Numbered from the stretch's first letter, positions 10,090 to 21,631 are shown. The stretch: 64,000 nucleotides of DNA from Shinisaurus crocodilurus (GCA_021292165.1 CM037879.1:263631921-263695920), one strand, 5' to 3'. The notes: generated by a model from the sequence alone, not told the origin. Made by a program: numbers and translations.

Positions 10090-10355
10090 CTGTGGCAGCA
10101 GTGTTGAATTCAGCAGCCACTCTTTTCCCCAGTATGCCCCAGATGTTGCATCATCCTGGGATATTCCTGGCCAAAACAAACAAACAAACAAACAAATGAC
10201 TGCCAAGTGAGGGGCTATCATTTTTGTGAGGCAGCTTCCATTTTCTCCACACACACACACACACACACACACACATGCCCTGAAATGTTGCAATGTCTGG
10301 GGCATTCTGGGAGAAAAATGGCAGCCAGCAAATTCTGCTGCTGCCAGAATAATTT
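10090..10355. mobile_element. Foldback element with internal microsatellites
   Basis: Arms at about 10093-10165 (cagccactcttttccccag, tatgccccagatgttgca) and 10278-10352 (tgcaatgtctggggcattct, gggagaaaaatggcagcc) are inverted copies. (CAAA)n and (CA)n tracts fill the centre. Confidence 0.6.
10247..10276 (+). repeat. (CA)n microsatellite
   Basis: About 14 CA units in the loop of the foldback element. Confidence 0.97.
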
Positions 10356-10498
10356 ACCCCTTCCAGCCCCCAAATGGGAGTCCCCCATTCATGCCTCTCT
10401 GCATTCATTTCAGAACAGATGAAAATTGAACTGAATGGTCCTAGTTTAAAGTTTCCGGGCACTGTACAACTGATTGAATCACACCACAAACACTTTAA

Positions 10499-11014
10499 GG
10501 GAACAATCCTATTCCTATGGCCCCTAGACATTGTCTTGGAGGCCACATAGGATAGTTCGGATTCCCAGCTCCGAGTTAGAGACAGAGGTGCGACCTCGGA
10601 GCTGGGAATTGGAGCTCCAACCCCGCTCCCCGCTCCCCTCGGAGCTGGCACAAATAGAACTGCACTGGCTGCTTTCTGTGGTCGGGAAAGCAACCTCAGA
10701 AAAGGGGGCAAGGGGGCATTTCAGCGGTTGGGGGGGAGCAGGGCCGGTGCTACCATTAGGCCAACTAGGCAGCTGCCTAGTGCGCAGGGCTAAAGAGGGC
10801 GCCAGAAATGCCTTGACAAAAAATACAGCGCTCTCAAGTGGGAAGGGGGGGTGCACTAAATATCTGATCTTGCCTAGGGCACCAAACTGCCTTGCACCGG
10901 TCCTGGGGGGGAGACTAGAGCAGCCAGAATATGAGGTATCCTGCAACTGCTGCAGCCTCCCTCCCTCCCCCTCTGGTGAGCAACACCAGAGATGCTCACG
11001 TTTACAAGCACCCT
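10499..11014 (+). mobile_element. PIF/Harbinger-like long form, copy 2, interrupted
   Basis: Starts gggaacaatcctattcc, carries gacctcggagctgggaatt and atatgaggtatcctgc, and is split by the 167-bp hAT element at 10739-10905. The 3' end is degraded. Confidence 0.65.
10739..10905 (+). mobile_element. 167-bp hAT-type MITE, copy 1
   Basis: Ends cagggccggtgc and gcaccggtcctg. The 8-bp flanks ggggggag at 10731-10738 and 10906-10913 are identical. It is the same length and nearly the same sequence as 45564-45730. Confidence 0.95.
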
Positions 11015-11089
11015 TAATTGAATGCTTGAGACAGCCCTAATGTGAGCCCTTTGAGCTGCTGCTCTGTAGTGGGGAGCATACTGTGTCGA

Positions 11090-11282
11090 ACACCTCCACG
11101 CCGGTTGTGGTACTACTAGACAGAGGAGGGTTGAATCCGGGATCCGCCTTCCATGAACACAAGGGCTCCCCTCGTGGAAGGTGCCCCTGCCTGATTTTTG
11201 GAGCTCACACCTCCCAGACACCCAGCTCATTCCATTCAGCAGGGTCCACCAACCCTCTGTGTGGCATTTTCAGAGGGCTGGA
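11090..11282 (+). repeat. Unclassified dispersed repeat Z, copy 1
   Basis: Shares gggttgaatccgggatcc, gccttcca and aagggctccc with about 55780-55930. Confidence 0.4.
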
Positions 11283-11289
11283 AGGGCCC

Positions 11290-11316
11290 CCAGGAGGAGG
11301 AGGAGGAGGAGGAGGA
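11290..11316 (+). repeat. (AGG)n tract
   Basis: Eight or so AGG units. Confidence 0.9.
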
Positions 11317-11317
11317 G

Positions 11318-11690
11318 ATTGGAGGCTTCCACTTCTGTTTTAGATTAACCACAGTTTAGCATGTCATCCGAACCCTAAACAAGCCTTCCCCAACCTGGTG
11401 TGCTCCAGATGGTTTGGACTACAACTCCCATCAGCCCCAGCCAGCAAGGCCAATGGTTGGGAATGTTGGAGTTATAGTCCATAACATCTGGAGGGCGCCA
11501 GGTTGGGGGAGGCTGCCCTAAATTGTGGTTAATCTTAAGTATGGTTTGTTGAAGCAAGCTAGCTTCATAAACTATGGTTTGCAGTTGGCTTATTTCAAAG
11601 AAGTATAGTTTAACCAGTTTGTCCTGCTTCAGAATTCAAGATAAGCTGTGATTAACTGAAAGCAGAAGGAAAAGCTTCTGAACTCCTCCT
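11318..11690. mobile_element. Foldback element W, copy 1, interrupted
   Basis: Inverted blocks such as gattaaccacagtttagcat and attgtggttaatctta; similar to 14315-14670. It is split by the MITE at 11381-11515. Confidence 0.55.
11381..11515. mobile_element. Palindromic hAT-like MITE inside element W
   Basis: Arms aagccttccccaacctggtg and caggttgggggaggctg with inner ctacaactcccatcagcc. Flanks ccctaaac and ccctaaat are a 7/8 target duplication. Confidence 0.85.
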
Positions 11691-12107
11691 CACTATCATG
11701 CCACAGGAGTACTGGGTAACTCGCAAGCCAAGGCTCACCACATCTCATCCATGACATGCTAAACTATGGTTTAGCATTGTGTGTGAATGATATTTATATT
11801 CTAACTCTATTAGCAACAACGATATTCAAGCTTTAAGCATTAAGCCCCTGGGAATTCTGAATCAATACAGTACTTTCTGGATTGGCAGTCTTGGAGACTT
11901 GAAATCCTCTGCTTATTCACAGAGCAAGTCCAGCCTGGGCAGAGGGCAGGGGCAATGCAAGTTTCCGCACACCATTCCACGCATGGGCCTCAACCATGAC
12001 CCAGAGGGACTATCGCTCATGGTGAGACAGCACAATTCATTCTGTCTTTGAAATGCTCTGCCAGCAATGCCAACGAGTGTACTAATTAATTAGTGCTTGT
12101 GTTGGCA

Positions 12108-12146
12108 GGTGTTTTTTGTTTTGTTTTGTTTGTTGTTTGTTTTTTC
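12108..12146 (+). repeat. (TTTTG)n-like tract
   Basis: Repeated ttttg and gtttg units. Confidence 0.8.
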
Positions 12147-12149
12147 CGA

Positions 12150-13421
12150 TGTGGACACAGGTCCATTGGCCTCTAGACTAAATCCTGCAATTGGGGGTGT
12201 ATCACTTAATGGCTGCCAGCTATAAAATTAATGTTCCGTGTAAGGTCAGGTCTAGTAGTTTTTGCTTGAGTGGAAAATCTCTAAGGAAAACAAGCTGTTC
12301 GGGAAATGCTTATTCGGTTGACCTTACTTTGCCACCTGAGTCAGTCATGCTCAGGGTTAGAGAAAAGTCATCGTCTGGCTGATGAAGAGACATCCTAGCC
12401 ACTGAAAAAGATCCAATACTGTGGGTTTTTTAAGTACGGTATACAAGTAGGGCTACCTTTAGGAAAGCTGGATTTTCTCTTCCCTGCTCCATTCCTGTTA
12501 CTGTTTATGGGATATGGATTTATCCCCCTTCTGGTATTTTATTTCTGGTAGTGTCTGTCTGTCCAACTGCCTGTCTGTCTCTCTTTTCCTGCCACCTATA
12601 AAAACATTCATGGAGATATCACAGATAGATAAAGATATAGATTCAATGTTATAAAATTCAGCTTCCTAAATATAACAATTTTGCTAGGGTAAAGATTCTG
12701 AAAAGTATTGTGTCAAAAGAAAGAGAGCTGGTGTTCTACCTACTAACTGTGTATATTGGATATGCTCTACTATTACTGATCAATGCTGCTATCACTTGTA
12801 ACCACGCCGGTCATGATAAAACAGGGAATATTAGCCAAAGTTAAGTCCTTGATAATGTGGGGTGCTGTTATTTTTAGCACATATTTCATTTTGCCAGATA
12901 TAACTGGTGGCTTCTATGTCACTTCTAAATCATAAGCTGTCCCAAGATCTAGGGATAAAGTGAACTAGAAATAAAAACAGATCTTCAATTTGTAGGTTCT
13001 CGCACTCGGATTTCATGTAGTACTACACCAAATGTTTCTGATGCTTGATGTGGTTAATCTGAAAATGGCTGTTCTGAACAGTAGAACACCCCTGCTTGCT
13101 ACTCTTTTCAAAAGATGTTTCATGTCTATTCACATTGTTCCCCTGATCTGCTGCTGCTTTGGTTTTATATGGAAAAACATAGTATACACCGGCACTCAGC
13201 CTCTTCCTCACCTGATACAGGAGTACGGGCATGCATGCAAGCCCTGGGGCCGCCCGCCTCCAGTCATTCCTGTCGCCAGCCCAATCAGTCCTCACCTTCT
13301 TGTGTTGCGCCAGGAAGTCTGACGGAAGAATCTACTCATGTTCACTTGAACTCAAGTAGAAGCAGCCATCTGATTGTGAGCCCTTCTTTATCGGGGTTCC
13401 CAATCACAAGTTCAAGTGATT
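12150..13421. other. Intronic stretch with no recognised feature
   Basis: ORFs here lack splice-bounded or family-like features. No repeat family was recognised. Confidence 0.4.
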
Positions 13422-13659
13422 GAGCCAGTGTGGCGTAGTGGTGAGAGTGTTGGACTGGGACTCGGGAGATCTGGGTTCTATTCCCCACTCGGCCATGAAA
13501 CTCACTGGGTGACTGGACCAGTCACTGACTCTCAGCCTAACCTACCTCACAGGGTGTTGTGAGAATAAAATGGAGAGGAGGAGGAGGATTATGTAAGCCG
13601 CCCTGGGTTCCTTGCAGGAAAAAAGGCGGGGTATAAATATAATAAATAAATAAATAAAG
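13422..13659 (+). mobile_element. tRNA-derived SINE (GTGGCGTAGTGGT type), copy A
   Basis: The tRNA-like head has gtggcgtagtggtgagag (A-box region) and gggttctattcccc (B-box). The body has tcactgggtgactgg and cctacctcacagggtg, and the tail is aataaataaataaata. The layout is like squamate tRNA SINEs. Confidence 0.85.
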
Positions 13660-14314
13660 TGAATGCTAGTAGAAGGCCCCTTCAGACTTCCTTTGTCAAC
13701 CTCGGGGAGGTTGGGATCTGAGCAGACACTGGAGGTGGGGTTTGCATGTGTGCCTTCACCCAATCAGCTTTTTAGACCTCATATGAGCAGGCTGGATACC
13801 AGCATAGAGCTTGTGTTTTAGCCACACTGTGATGAGTTGACTCACATATGAGTGCACATTAAAAATGCACTGTTTTGAAACAAACACCTTGCAGTGTGCT
13901 GATGTGTCTAGACACCTGGTTTTATAAACAATTGCAGAATTCCACTGTTTCTTTTCTTTCTTTCTTTTTTTCAATTAAAAGAAGCAAACCTGCTCCTGTG
14001 CACATGAATGTCTAGAGGTTTGGGCTGTTGTGTGGTTTTTAACTCCAAAAATCCCCCTTGTGAACATTTTTTTGTGCATATGAAAAATAAATTGGAGAAA
14101 ATTGGGAATACTTTATGAGGGATGTGAAACGGTTTACAAAGCTCAGCCTCCCAGTTCAGTTCAACTAAAATCCCATGATTTCTTGTCCAGTTTCCATGGA
14201 AGCGTTTTGCAAAGTTTAAAGTTCCAACAGGAAATAGTGCCTAATAATTAAGCTATGACTGAGATTGAATACCTGCCAAATGTTGGTACTGATCTGCTGT
14301 GAGACATGGGACTG
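13660..14314. other. Intronic stretch, AT-rich repeat-like in part
   Basis: About 14050-14290 has the same style as the AT-rich repeat at 4430-4826, without defined ends. The rest is unrecognised. Confidence 0.35.
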
Positions 14315-14670
14315 GTTCAGACATAAAGCTAAACTGAGAACAAGCCTAGCTTCCCCGAACCCCACCCCAGGCCTCATGCACCTTCCCTTTCTCCTCCTCC
14401 AGTGCAGTCATGACCATGAGGAGTAGTTTGGAAGCTTTCACTTCCATCTTAGATTAACTGCAACTTACCGTGTCAACTGAACCCAGACAAACTGTGGTTA
14501 ATCTTAACTAAGGTTAGTAGAAACAAGCCAGCTTCAAAGTTCAAACCATCGTTTATGAAGCTGGCATGTTTCAACTAACCATTGTTAATATTAACCATGG
14601 TTTAGTGTTTGGATGACACAGTAAACCATGGTTGACCTAAAATGGAAGCAGCAGCTTCTCATCTCTTCCT
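14315..14670. mobile_element. Foldback element W, copy 2
   Basis: Arms hold gatggaagtg-type sequence, aactgtggttaatctta and attaaccatggtttagtg in inverted order. The two halves mirror each other around about 14550. Confidence 0.55.
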
Positions 14671-15054
14671 GGTAGCCAGAGGGGAAGGGGACAGCCTGCA
14701 ACCCTGAGGCTTGCTGAAGTCCCTTCGTGTTACATCTAAATGCAGCCAATGGGCCCAAATGCTGGATTTCTACTCCACCATACCTATAAATTGACAATAA
14801 TGTCACCTAGGCCATGATGTAGTGTCATTTCCATGGGCATTTTGGCTGAGGAACCTACTATAAAGCAACACACACAAGCAGCTGAATCTCTCCCCACCCA
14901 CCCGCCCCGCACTTCATACAGGACAAATGGTACCACACAAGTTGAGGGGAATATTCAGCACAGTGCTAATTATTTAGCAGTAAAGATTCATGTCACTCAA
15001 AGCAACAGGTTAAAATGTGGATCCTAGGAATGTGGGCAGAGTTCTAGGTATATA

Positions 15055-15345
15055 GCAATGGGGGCAGGCCCTACCATGAGGCAGAGTGAAGCAGCTGCCT
15101 CAGGCAGCAGATGTGTTGCAAGACAAAGCTGTGTGTGCCGTGTGGCCTGCCTTGCACCCCCTAAGCCAGCCTGCTGCCTTCAGGTGCAGTGGCAGACACT
15201 TTCACATTCCCACTATTCAGCTAAGATTCAGCTGCCACAGTCCAGTCAGCTTCTGTATGTGGAATGTGGCTGGCGGGGGCAGGGGGCAGGCAGGGCAATC
15301 ATCTTGTCCTTTTCCTGAGGCAGCAAAATGTCTTGATCTGGCCCT
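15055..15345 (+). mobile_element. hAT-like element, GGCCC ends, degraded
   Basis: Begins gggggcaggccctaccatga, continues ggcagagtgaagcagctgcc, and ends near cttgatctggccct. No target duplication is evident. Confidence 0.5.
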
Positions 15346-15536
15346 TTGTGGCAAACAGTCTTCTGGTTAATTCACTACAGGTTAAGATCCTGAGGGGAGT
15401 GATGGGGCCAGAGCGATTGCTCCCCCCCCTCCCCCAAGCAACATCCAGTGGTAAAGAAGGAGTGGGCAAAAGCAGCACACTGCAGTTCTAGGGGTTAGTC
15501 AGCAACACCCAGTGCAGGTGCAAGCCAATGATCCCT

Positions 15537-15702
15537 GGCCTGTGGCTCACGCTGGCTCAGCTTGTCTGAGTGTAGAAAGTTAAGCAGGGTCAGGCCTGGT
15601 TATTACTTGGATGGGAGACCCCTCCTCTAGTTTCCTGCATTGAGCAGGCAGGAGGCTGGACTCGATGGCCTTGTAGGCCCCTTCCAACTCTATGATCCTA
15701 AG
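15537..15702 (+). mobile_element. 5S rRNA-derived SINE, copy a
   Basis: The head matches the internal promoter of vertebrate 5S rRNA: aagcagggtcaggcctggtt then acttggatgggagacc. The tail (ggactcgatggcc, ccccttccaactctatgat) resembles CR1-type 3' ends. Confidence 0.85.
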
Positions 15703-15982
15703 ATCGATCATGGTCATAGTAAAGAAAAGGGGAAGGTTTAATGCAGCAGGATTAGAAGTGAATAAAATATTTAATCCATGAAGGAAATACCAAATCATTT
15801 GGAAAGCAGGTTTTAAGAGATGCCTAAAGAAGTCAGACGCATTTTGCTGGAACATGAAAAACTTCAGTGGAGAGTTTAAAAGCCTTACCATGCTGGAGAC
15901 AACACTGGAGGCACACTTGCTGAAAGTGACTAGGCTTCCGGCCTAGGCGCTGGCTGCTGAAATTTACTGAGATTTACAGACC

Positions 15983-16132
15983 GATATGGCTCAACTTGTC
16001 TGAGCGTGGAAAGCTAAGCAGGGTCAGGCCTGGTTATTACTTGGATGGGATATCCCTCCTCTAGTTCCCTGCATTGAGCAGGGGGTTGGACTCGATGGCC
16101 TTGCAGGCCCCTTCCAACTCTATGATATATGG
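15983..16132 (+). mobile_element. 5S rRNA-derived SINE, copy b
   Basis: Head ggaaagctaagcagggtcag then acttggatggga; tail ggttggactcgatggcc and ccttccaactctatgat. It lies 280 bp after copy a in the same orientation. Confidence 0.87.
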
Positions 16133-16267
16133 AATCTATATTCTTGGTCCACGGCTGGAACTGCAGTTGCCATTTTGCCGCATTCTCCACCATGCAGTCT
16201 GGTCTGCTGCTCAGCAATCACAGCTGTGCAGAATAAATGTTCTCATCGTGTTTACCATTTGTCCAGA

Positions 16268-16416
16268 GCAGCCTTCTTCCCCCCCCAAAAAAATCTGGTA
16301 CCCTCCAGATGTGTTGGATCACAACTCCCATCTTTCCAAGCCCGAATGGCCATTGTTTGGCTAGGAATGATAGGAGTTGCTGTCCAACATATTTGGAGTG
16401 CACCAGGTTGGGAGGT
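16268..16416. mobile_element. Palindromic hAT-like MITE, diverged
   Basis: Has ccctccagatgtgttggatc and an inverted gtccaacatatttggagtg, with accaggttgggaggtggctg at the end. Confidence 0.65.
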
Positions 16417-16527
16417 GGCTGGTGCAGACAGTATGTTCGGAGCGCTTCACACATACTTTTGCAGTGATCCTTACAACAACCATGTAAGAAAGATCAGTAT
16501 TTGGGACCATAGAGGAAGAGACAGGCA

Positions 16528-16728
16528 GATCATAGCTCAGTGGGAAAGCTTTGCATGCAGAAGGTCCAGGCTCAGTCCCTGACATTTCTAGTTAAAAGGA
16601 CCAGGTAGCAGGTGGTGGCAAAAACCTCTCTTTGCCTGAGACCTGGAGAGCCACTTCCAGTCAATCACAGTAAACAATACTGGGCTAGATGGATAAATAG
16701 TCTGACTGGGTATTAAGCCGCTTCCTAT
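16528..16728 (+). mobile_element. tRNA-derived SINE (Ala-like head)
   Basis: atcatagctcagtgggaaag and tttgcatgcagaaggtcc match a tRNA-Ala-like head, then gctcagtccctgaca. The 3' end is actgggctagatgga...cgcttcctat. Confidence 0.8.

Positions 16729-16815
<87 letters not shown>
16729..16815 (+). repeat. (ATC)n then (AAT)n microsatellite
   Basis: About 14 ATC units pass into about 14 AAT units. Confidence 0.97.
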
Positions 16816-16817
<2 letters not shown>

Positions 16818-17032
16818 TATATAGTGGTTAGCGTGTTGGACTGGGACTCGGGAGATCCAGGTTCTAGTCCCCACTCAGCTAGGAAGCTCACTGGGTGACT
16901 TTAGGCCAGCCACTGACTCTCAACCTAACCTACCTCACAGGGTTGTTGTGAGGATAAAATGGAGAGGAGCAGAAGGATTATGTAAACTACCTTGGGTTCC
17001 TTGCAGGAAAAAGGTGGGATATAAATATAAAT
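16818..17032 (+). mobile_element. tRNA-derived SINE (GTGGCGTAGTGGT type), copy B
   Basis: tagtggttagcgtgttggac, ccaggttctagtccccac, tgggtgactttaggcc and a ggtgggatataaatataa tail. Both flanks are ATC microsatellite. Confidence 0.85.
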
Positions 17033-17033
17033 A

Positions 17034-17076
<43 letters not shown>
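17033..17076 (+). repeat. (ATC)n microsatellite
   Basis: About 14 ATC units directly after the SINE tail. Confidence 0.97.
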
Positions 17077-18236
17077 TTGCAGATTGGAGCTTCAGCTGAG
17101 AGGGTAGTAGCTTGCTTAAGGACACCTAGTAAGAGGTGACAGTTCAGCCAGGGACATCTCAGTCCAACAGCGCAGTCCCTTAGCCACTAGGCTACAGACA
17201 GTAGCTCTTGATTTATACATAAACCAACACACAACCGAAGAGAAATGAACATACACCCACAGCTCAGAGAATTATCCACAGGTACAATTGGGGGTGGGGG
17301 ACAGGGGGAGATGAAAAACACAGAAGGAAGAGTTGTCCAAGAGCAGCTAGGTGATAAAGAACAAGTCATATTTCACCAAGCAAAGCAATCTTGAACAGGT
17401 TGCCAAATAGCATCAAACATTTCGAAGTTGCCTCTCTTTGTGCGGCATTCCAAATTATTTGTTGCTAAAGCAAGCTGCCTGGTAGCCCAAATTCCATGGC
17501 ATGATGAAATGGTGTCTTTCCAAGTTCACAATAAGATGCTTGGCAACCAAGACAAATCTTTGTATCTGAGCCCAATGGCCCTTGGGGTCCGAACAGCTGG
17601 AAAATTACCTGAAATCTTATGTCTTTTTCAGAAGGAACTATAGGTATTCAAGACAAGGTTTTGACATTTGATTTTTTATTTTAAAAAAGAGATCCTCCCA
17701 TATAATAATGCTGTGAATCCATAATTTATGCACTACATTGGACCCAGGAGAGAAGACAAACTTTACATCAAATGGGGCTTAGGATCCAAAGTGGGAGAAG
17801 AGATAATGCTCAATAGACTTCTAGAGATGAACAAGATCTCCCACCACTCTCCTCTTTCCCACCACCAGCCCAAATCAGAAAGAATGGGGATCATTTTTTC
17901 TGAACCAATCCAAAGCTCATAAAAATGAACTCCCATCCCTGAAGCCCTTCCACTAGCTTCCCCACCCACCCCAAACTCTTTCTTTCCCTTCCTTACCCTG
18001 TAAAGCCGTGGAAGCAACAGTGGCACAACAGAGGGAGCAACAGCAGAGAGGATTTGTAATTGCAGTAGCCCTTGGGAGAACTACAATTCCCATGAGCCCC
18101 CAGGTCTTCTGCACCAGAGTGACAAAGAGGGTGGGAGGGAAGGGATAACTTCCTCCCCTTCTGTGCTGCCCCCTCCACTGCTTGTCAGATAAGGGAAGGG
18201 AAGGGAAGTGGGCTTTTGTGGACGGGGAGGACTGTA
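17077..18236. other. Intronic stretch with no recognised feature
   Basis: A fragment near 18075 (gaactacaattcccatgagc) recalls the MITE arm. The remainder is unrecognised. Confidence 0.4.
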
Positions 18237-18560
18237 GGGTGACCAATCACCCAAAAAAGAGGACACACCTCAGCCCCCCCAAAAAAGAAGAAAAAGGGGA
18301 CAGTGATTAGTGTAATATTGGCATATGCTAATTTATATGTATAGATGCAAATTTAGAAATTATTATTATTTAAATGGAAATAGAGTACATCTCACCATGG
18401 TGTGGAAGACTGTGACCCGATGACCTGTGTGCCTGCCTGTTCAGGTGCTTAACTGTTGATGGGCCTCAGTTCTTATGGTTCATTACCTTTAAACAGACAA
18501 CACCTTCAAATACAGGACTGTCCCCTGTAAAAGAGGACACCAGGCCACCTGACTGGCAGG
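18237..18560 (+). repeat. Dispersed repeat Y, copy 2 (uninterrupted)
   Basis: Begins tagggtgaccaatcaccc and contains ggcatatgctaattta, catctcaccatggtgtgg, gactgtgac and gcctgcctgttcaggtgctt. It serves as the reference for the two split copies. Confidence 0.65.
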
Positions 18561-19435
18561 TATGCAAGAGGGGTCAGGAATTCATTAAAAAAAAAAAAAA
18601 AACTAGGAGGATCAATCAGACAGCTATAGAACTCAGTCAAGACAAGACAGACAGCTGCAATGTTTAATTTCCAATATATTTTTGTTGCCGACGCATTTGG
18701 AGAGACGTCTCTTCATCAAGGGCAACTGAAACGAATTCTTCCCCGGTTCAGATTGATGCTAGCTGGAGAAGATTAGGAGGGGGGCTTTAAAAGCTCACCT
18801 CTCATCTGAAGAAGGATTTAACAAGCCCCCCCCCTCCCGCAAGCTCTGAGCCTGCTTCAAGAGAACTTTGCCAGCAACTCTGTGGATTTCCAATAAGAAA
18901 AATTAAAATGGTTGATTCTCTGTTCCTTCCTAATGTCTTGCCCATGATCCACATAAACATCACATTCCTTAAGTCAGGGGCAGGCAGAAGGTAGATCTGG
19001 ATCTACTGGTAGAACTCTGAGTGATCCACAGTAAATCAACAAGGGTATCTGACTTCTACGTGTTTAACAGTTAGCAACAACATAGTGATTTTTTCCACCT
19101 ACATTAGGCCACTGAAGTGAAAAAAAGCCTGAGGTGACCAGGAGAGGACTTTTGTGTGAAAGTAATGTGAGCTAACTTCAGTTCTGGTTCTGAAAGTAAA
19201 TTCCTAGGATTAGAATGTGCTCAGAGGCACCTGGTTCTTTGATTCTAAGTCTATGTATTTTGAGCCTGGCTATGGTTGGTGGATCTTGCGGTTCTACAAA
19301 GTAGACCCAACAAGACTGAAGTGTGCCCAACCCTGTTGTACAGAAAGGAGCCTTCACGTGCTCAAATGAAAGCAAAATGCCCAGGGCAAAAAGGACATAC
19401 GCTGCAGTGCTATACACTATACACACTGAAGGATA
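18561..19435. other. Intronic stretch with a GACGCATTT...GACGTCTC motif
   Basis: At about 18690-18720, gacgcatttggagagacg and tctcttcatcaagggcaa resemble a motif at 23560-23590. The rest is unrecognised. Confidence 0.35.
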
Positions 19436-19850
19436 TAAGAAGAGCCATGCTGGATGAGACAAAAGGCCTATACAGTCATGCCTTGGATTGAGGGCATAAT
19501 TTGTTCCGGAAACGTGCTTGTAATCCAAAACACTCTTATATCAAAACGAAATCCCCCAAAAAAAATTTGTACAGAGATTTTTAATTTAAGCTGTACTACA
19601 GTACTTGTATTGCAAGATGTCGCTTGTATATCTGTCCTGACTCTCCCACCATTCATCTTCATGGGGCGACCTGGGTTCTAGTATTATGGGAGAGGGAGAA
19701 AAATGTCTCCTTATCCATTTTCTCCACACGCATAATTTTGTACACCTCTACGCATGTCTCTCCTTACTCACCTTTTCTTCCAAAGTAAATAGTCCCAGGT
19801 CCCAGCTGTAACCTTTCTTCATAGGAAAGTTGCCCTAGCCCCTTACCTAG
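19436..19850 (-). mobile_element. CR1/L3-type LINE 3' region interrupted by a Tigger-like element
   Basis: aagagccatgctggatgaga at the start and tctagtattatgggagaggg, aaaatgtctcc, cataattttgtacacct after 19640 match the minus-strand copy at 46398-46925. The middle is replaced by 19473-19640. Confidence 0.75.
19473..19640 (+). mobile_element. Tigger/pogo-like MITE, truncated
   Basis: Starts in TA with cagtcatgccttggattgag, then ataatttgttccggaaac. It lacks the distal end present at 34653-34918. Confidence 0.75.
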
Positions 19851-21600
19851 GAGTACATTCCATTTATCCCAATGGGGCTTATTTCTGAGTAGCCATACAT
19901 AGGATCTCATCATTGTTTATCACATTTGTGCCTTGCCTTTTCCCTCAAGAACACAAGGTAGGATCCTTTTGGGATATTCCATTCTACCCTCAGAATAAAC
20001 CTGTGAGGTACATTAATCTGAAAATCATTCAGGCTCACCAGTGAACTTCATGGCTAATAGGGGATCTGAACCCATATCTTCCTGGCATGTCCAATGTTCT
20101 ATCCACCATATCAGGAATGGCCAGCTTCTTCATGGGAGGGTAGATTTTCCCAGCCAAGCTGCTTAGGGGCCAAAGCTTTCATGCTCTCAATGATCCCCCA
20201 ACCCGAGAAGCTCAGTTAGGGAGAGTTCTTTCTACTCAGAGGGGTGTGTGCCAGGTGAAAGACTTTATTTATTAAAGATGGAATCTTACCATTCCATTTT
20301 CAGGGGTAAGAGAGTATTTTTCTCTTAAATCTATAAGAGTAACACCTTATTCATATCATTAATTCAATGATTCAAGGGCCAATTTGGAATTTTGAGATAA
20401 TGTTGGGGGTGCTCTCACAAAATGGCTGCCATGCTGGTTATGGCTGGTCACTAAACACTCATTTCCCAGAAGGCAAACTGCTGAGACTAAAAGAAAAGAG
20501 ACTGAAAGAAAAGTAACGTGCTCAAGAAACTAAGTACAAGACAGAGGTGGAGTCTGTGCTCCAAAACACAAGACCACCCTTCTGAACCCAAATAAAAATG
20601 GCACTGGAGGGTGGCACTTCATTTTGAAGCATGTCAGCCTCCAAATTTTAAAAAAATATATTCAAAATCTTAAGAAATAAAAATTAAAATCAAGAGGAGC
20701 AGGAAGCCTGGTGGGCACCAAGTGCCCAGGGGCACTATGTTGGAGATGGAAGGGAAAGAGTTCCAGGACAATCATGTACCCCACCCCACCTGTGGGGAAT
20801 CCAATCAAGGGAGATGGGTGGAAAGTCAACAGTGTAATCTACCGTTACTAGTAAGAAAAGGGACGACGGTCCTCTGGAAAGTGGGACAGAGCCAAATTAA
20901 TGAATACTTGATTCATTCATTCAGCAGACCTAGCATAAATCTAAACTTTCACAAAATGAAATGCATTTTTCCAGTTACAAAAGTCATCTGTGTGCTTAAA
21001 GCAAATCTTCTGAGGCATTGCTTGCCTTAAAAATGAAAACCACAAGCTGGAGTTAAAGACTTGGCACTGGGTAAGAAGAATGATCTAACACATGCTTCCT
21101 TGAACAGAAGAAGGAATTTCATAAAAGAATTGGGCAGATTTTGGTTTCTGTGATATTCGGTACTTGGCACTGCCTGCTGCAACCATCCATGATGTCATTT
21201 GGCTGTTGGCTTTCTTGTCACCAGGACAATGAAAAAAAAAAATGCCAGTGTGTTACCCTGACGATGATGATGGACCTCCCCTAAACATATAAGCACTACT
21301 ATATTTTGATGTGCCTATTCAAATCCATGTGAAATGACAAGTATAATGAGATCAGTTTCTATGTCCATGCTCATTCCTTACCTTGAGGCTCCTGACTGAG
21401 CTGATCCATGTTCTTATGTCCACATACCGTCTCCATACACATGATGGCAATAGCTTTCAGCATTTGAGAAGGAGACTTGTAGGAGTCAGGTTTACATGGA
21501 AACATTCAGACATGCAAATACCTTCATGCGTGCCTGAACCCATGCTTCATACTGAGCAAAAGTTCACCACGTGGATGTTGCTTGAAAAACAATGCATCTG
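19851..21600. other. Intronic stretch, no gene recognised
   Basis: About 19850-19915 has a short dispersed repeat (ccaatggggcttatttctga). Otherwise no repeat or exon was recognised. Confidence 0.35.
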
Positions 21601-21631
21601 TTTTTTTGCTCTGCATTGCTTTGCTTTCAGC

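Noticed and set aside
10531..11040. 169-aa ORF
   Set aside because: It lies across a Harbinger-like element and the nested 167-bp hAT MITE. No protein family features.
15537..16132. Genuine 5S rRNA genes
   Set aside because: Only the promoter-region part matches 5S rRNA. The ends differ and a CR1-like tail follows, so these are SINEs.
16528..16600. Functional tRNA-Ala gene
   Set aside because: The arms do not pair well and the head leads into a SINE body.
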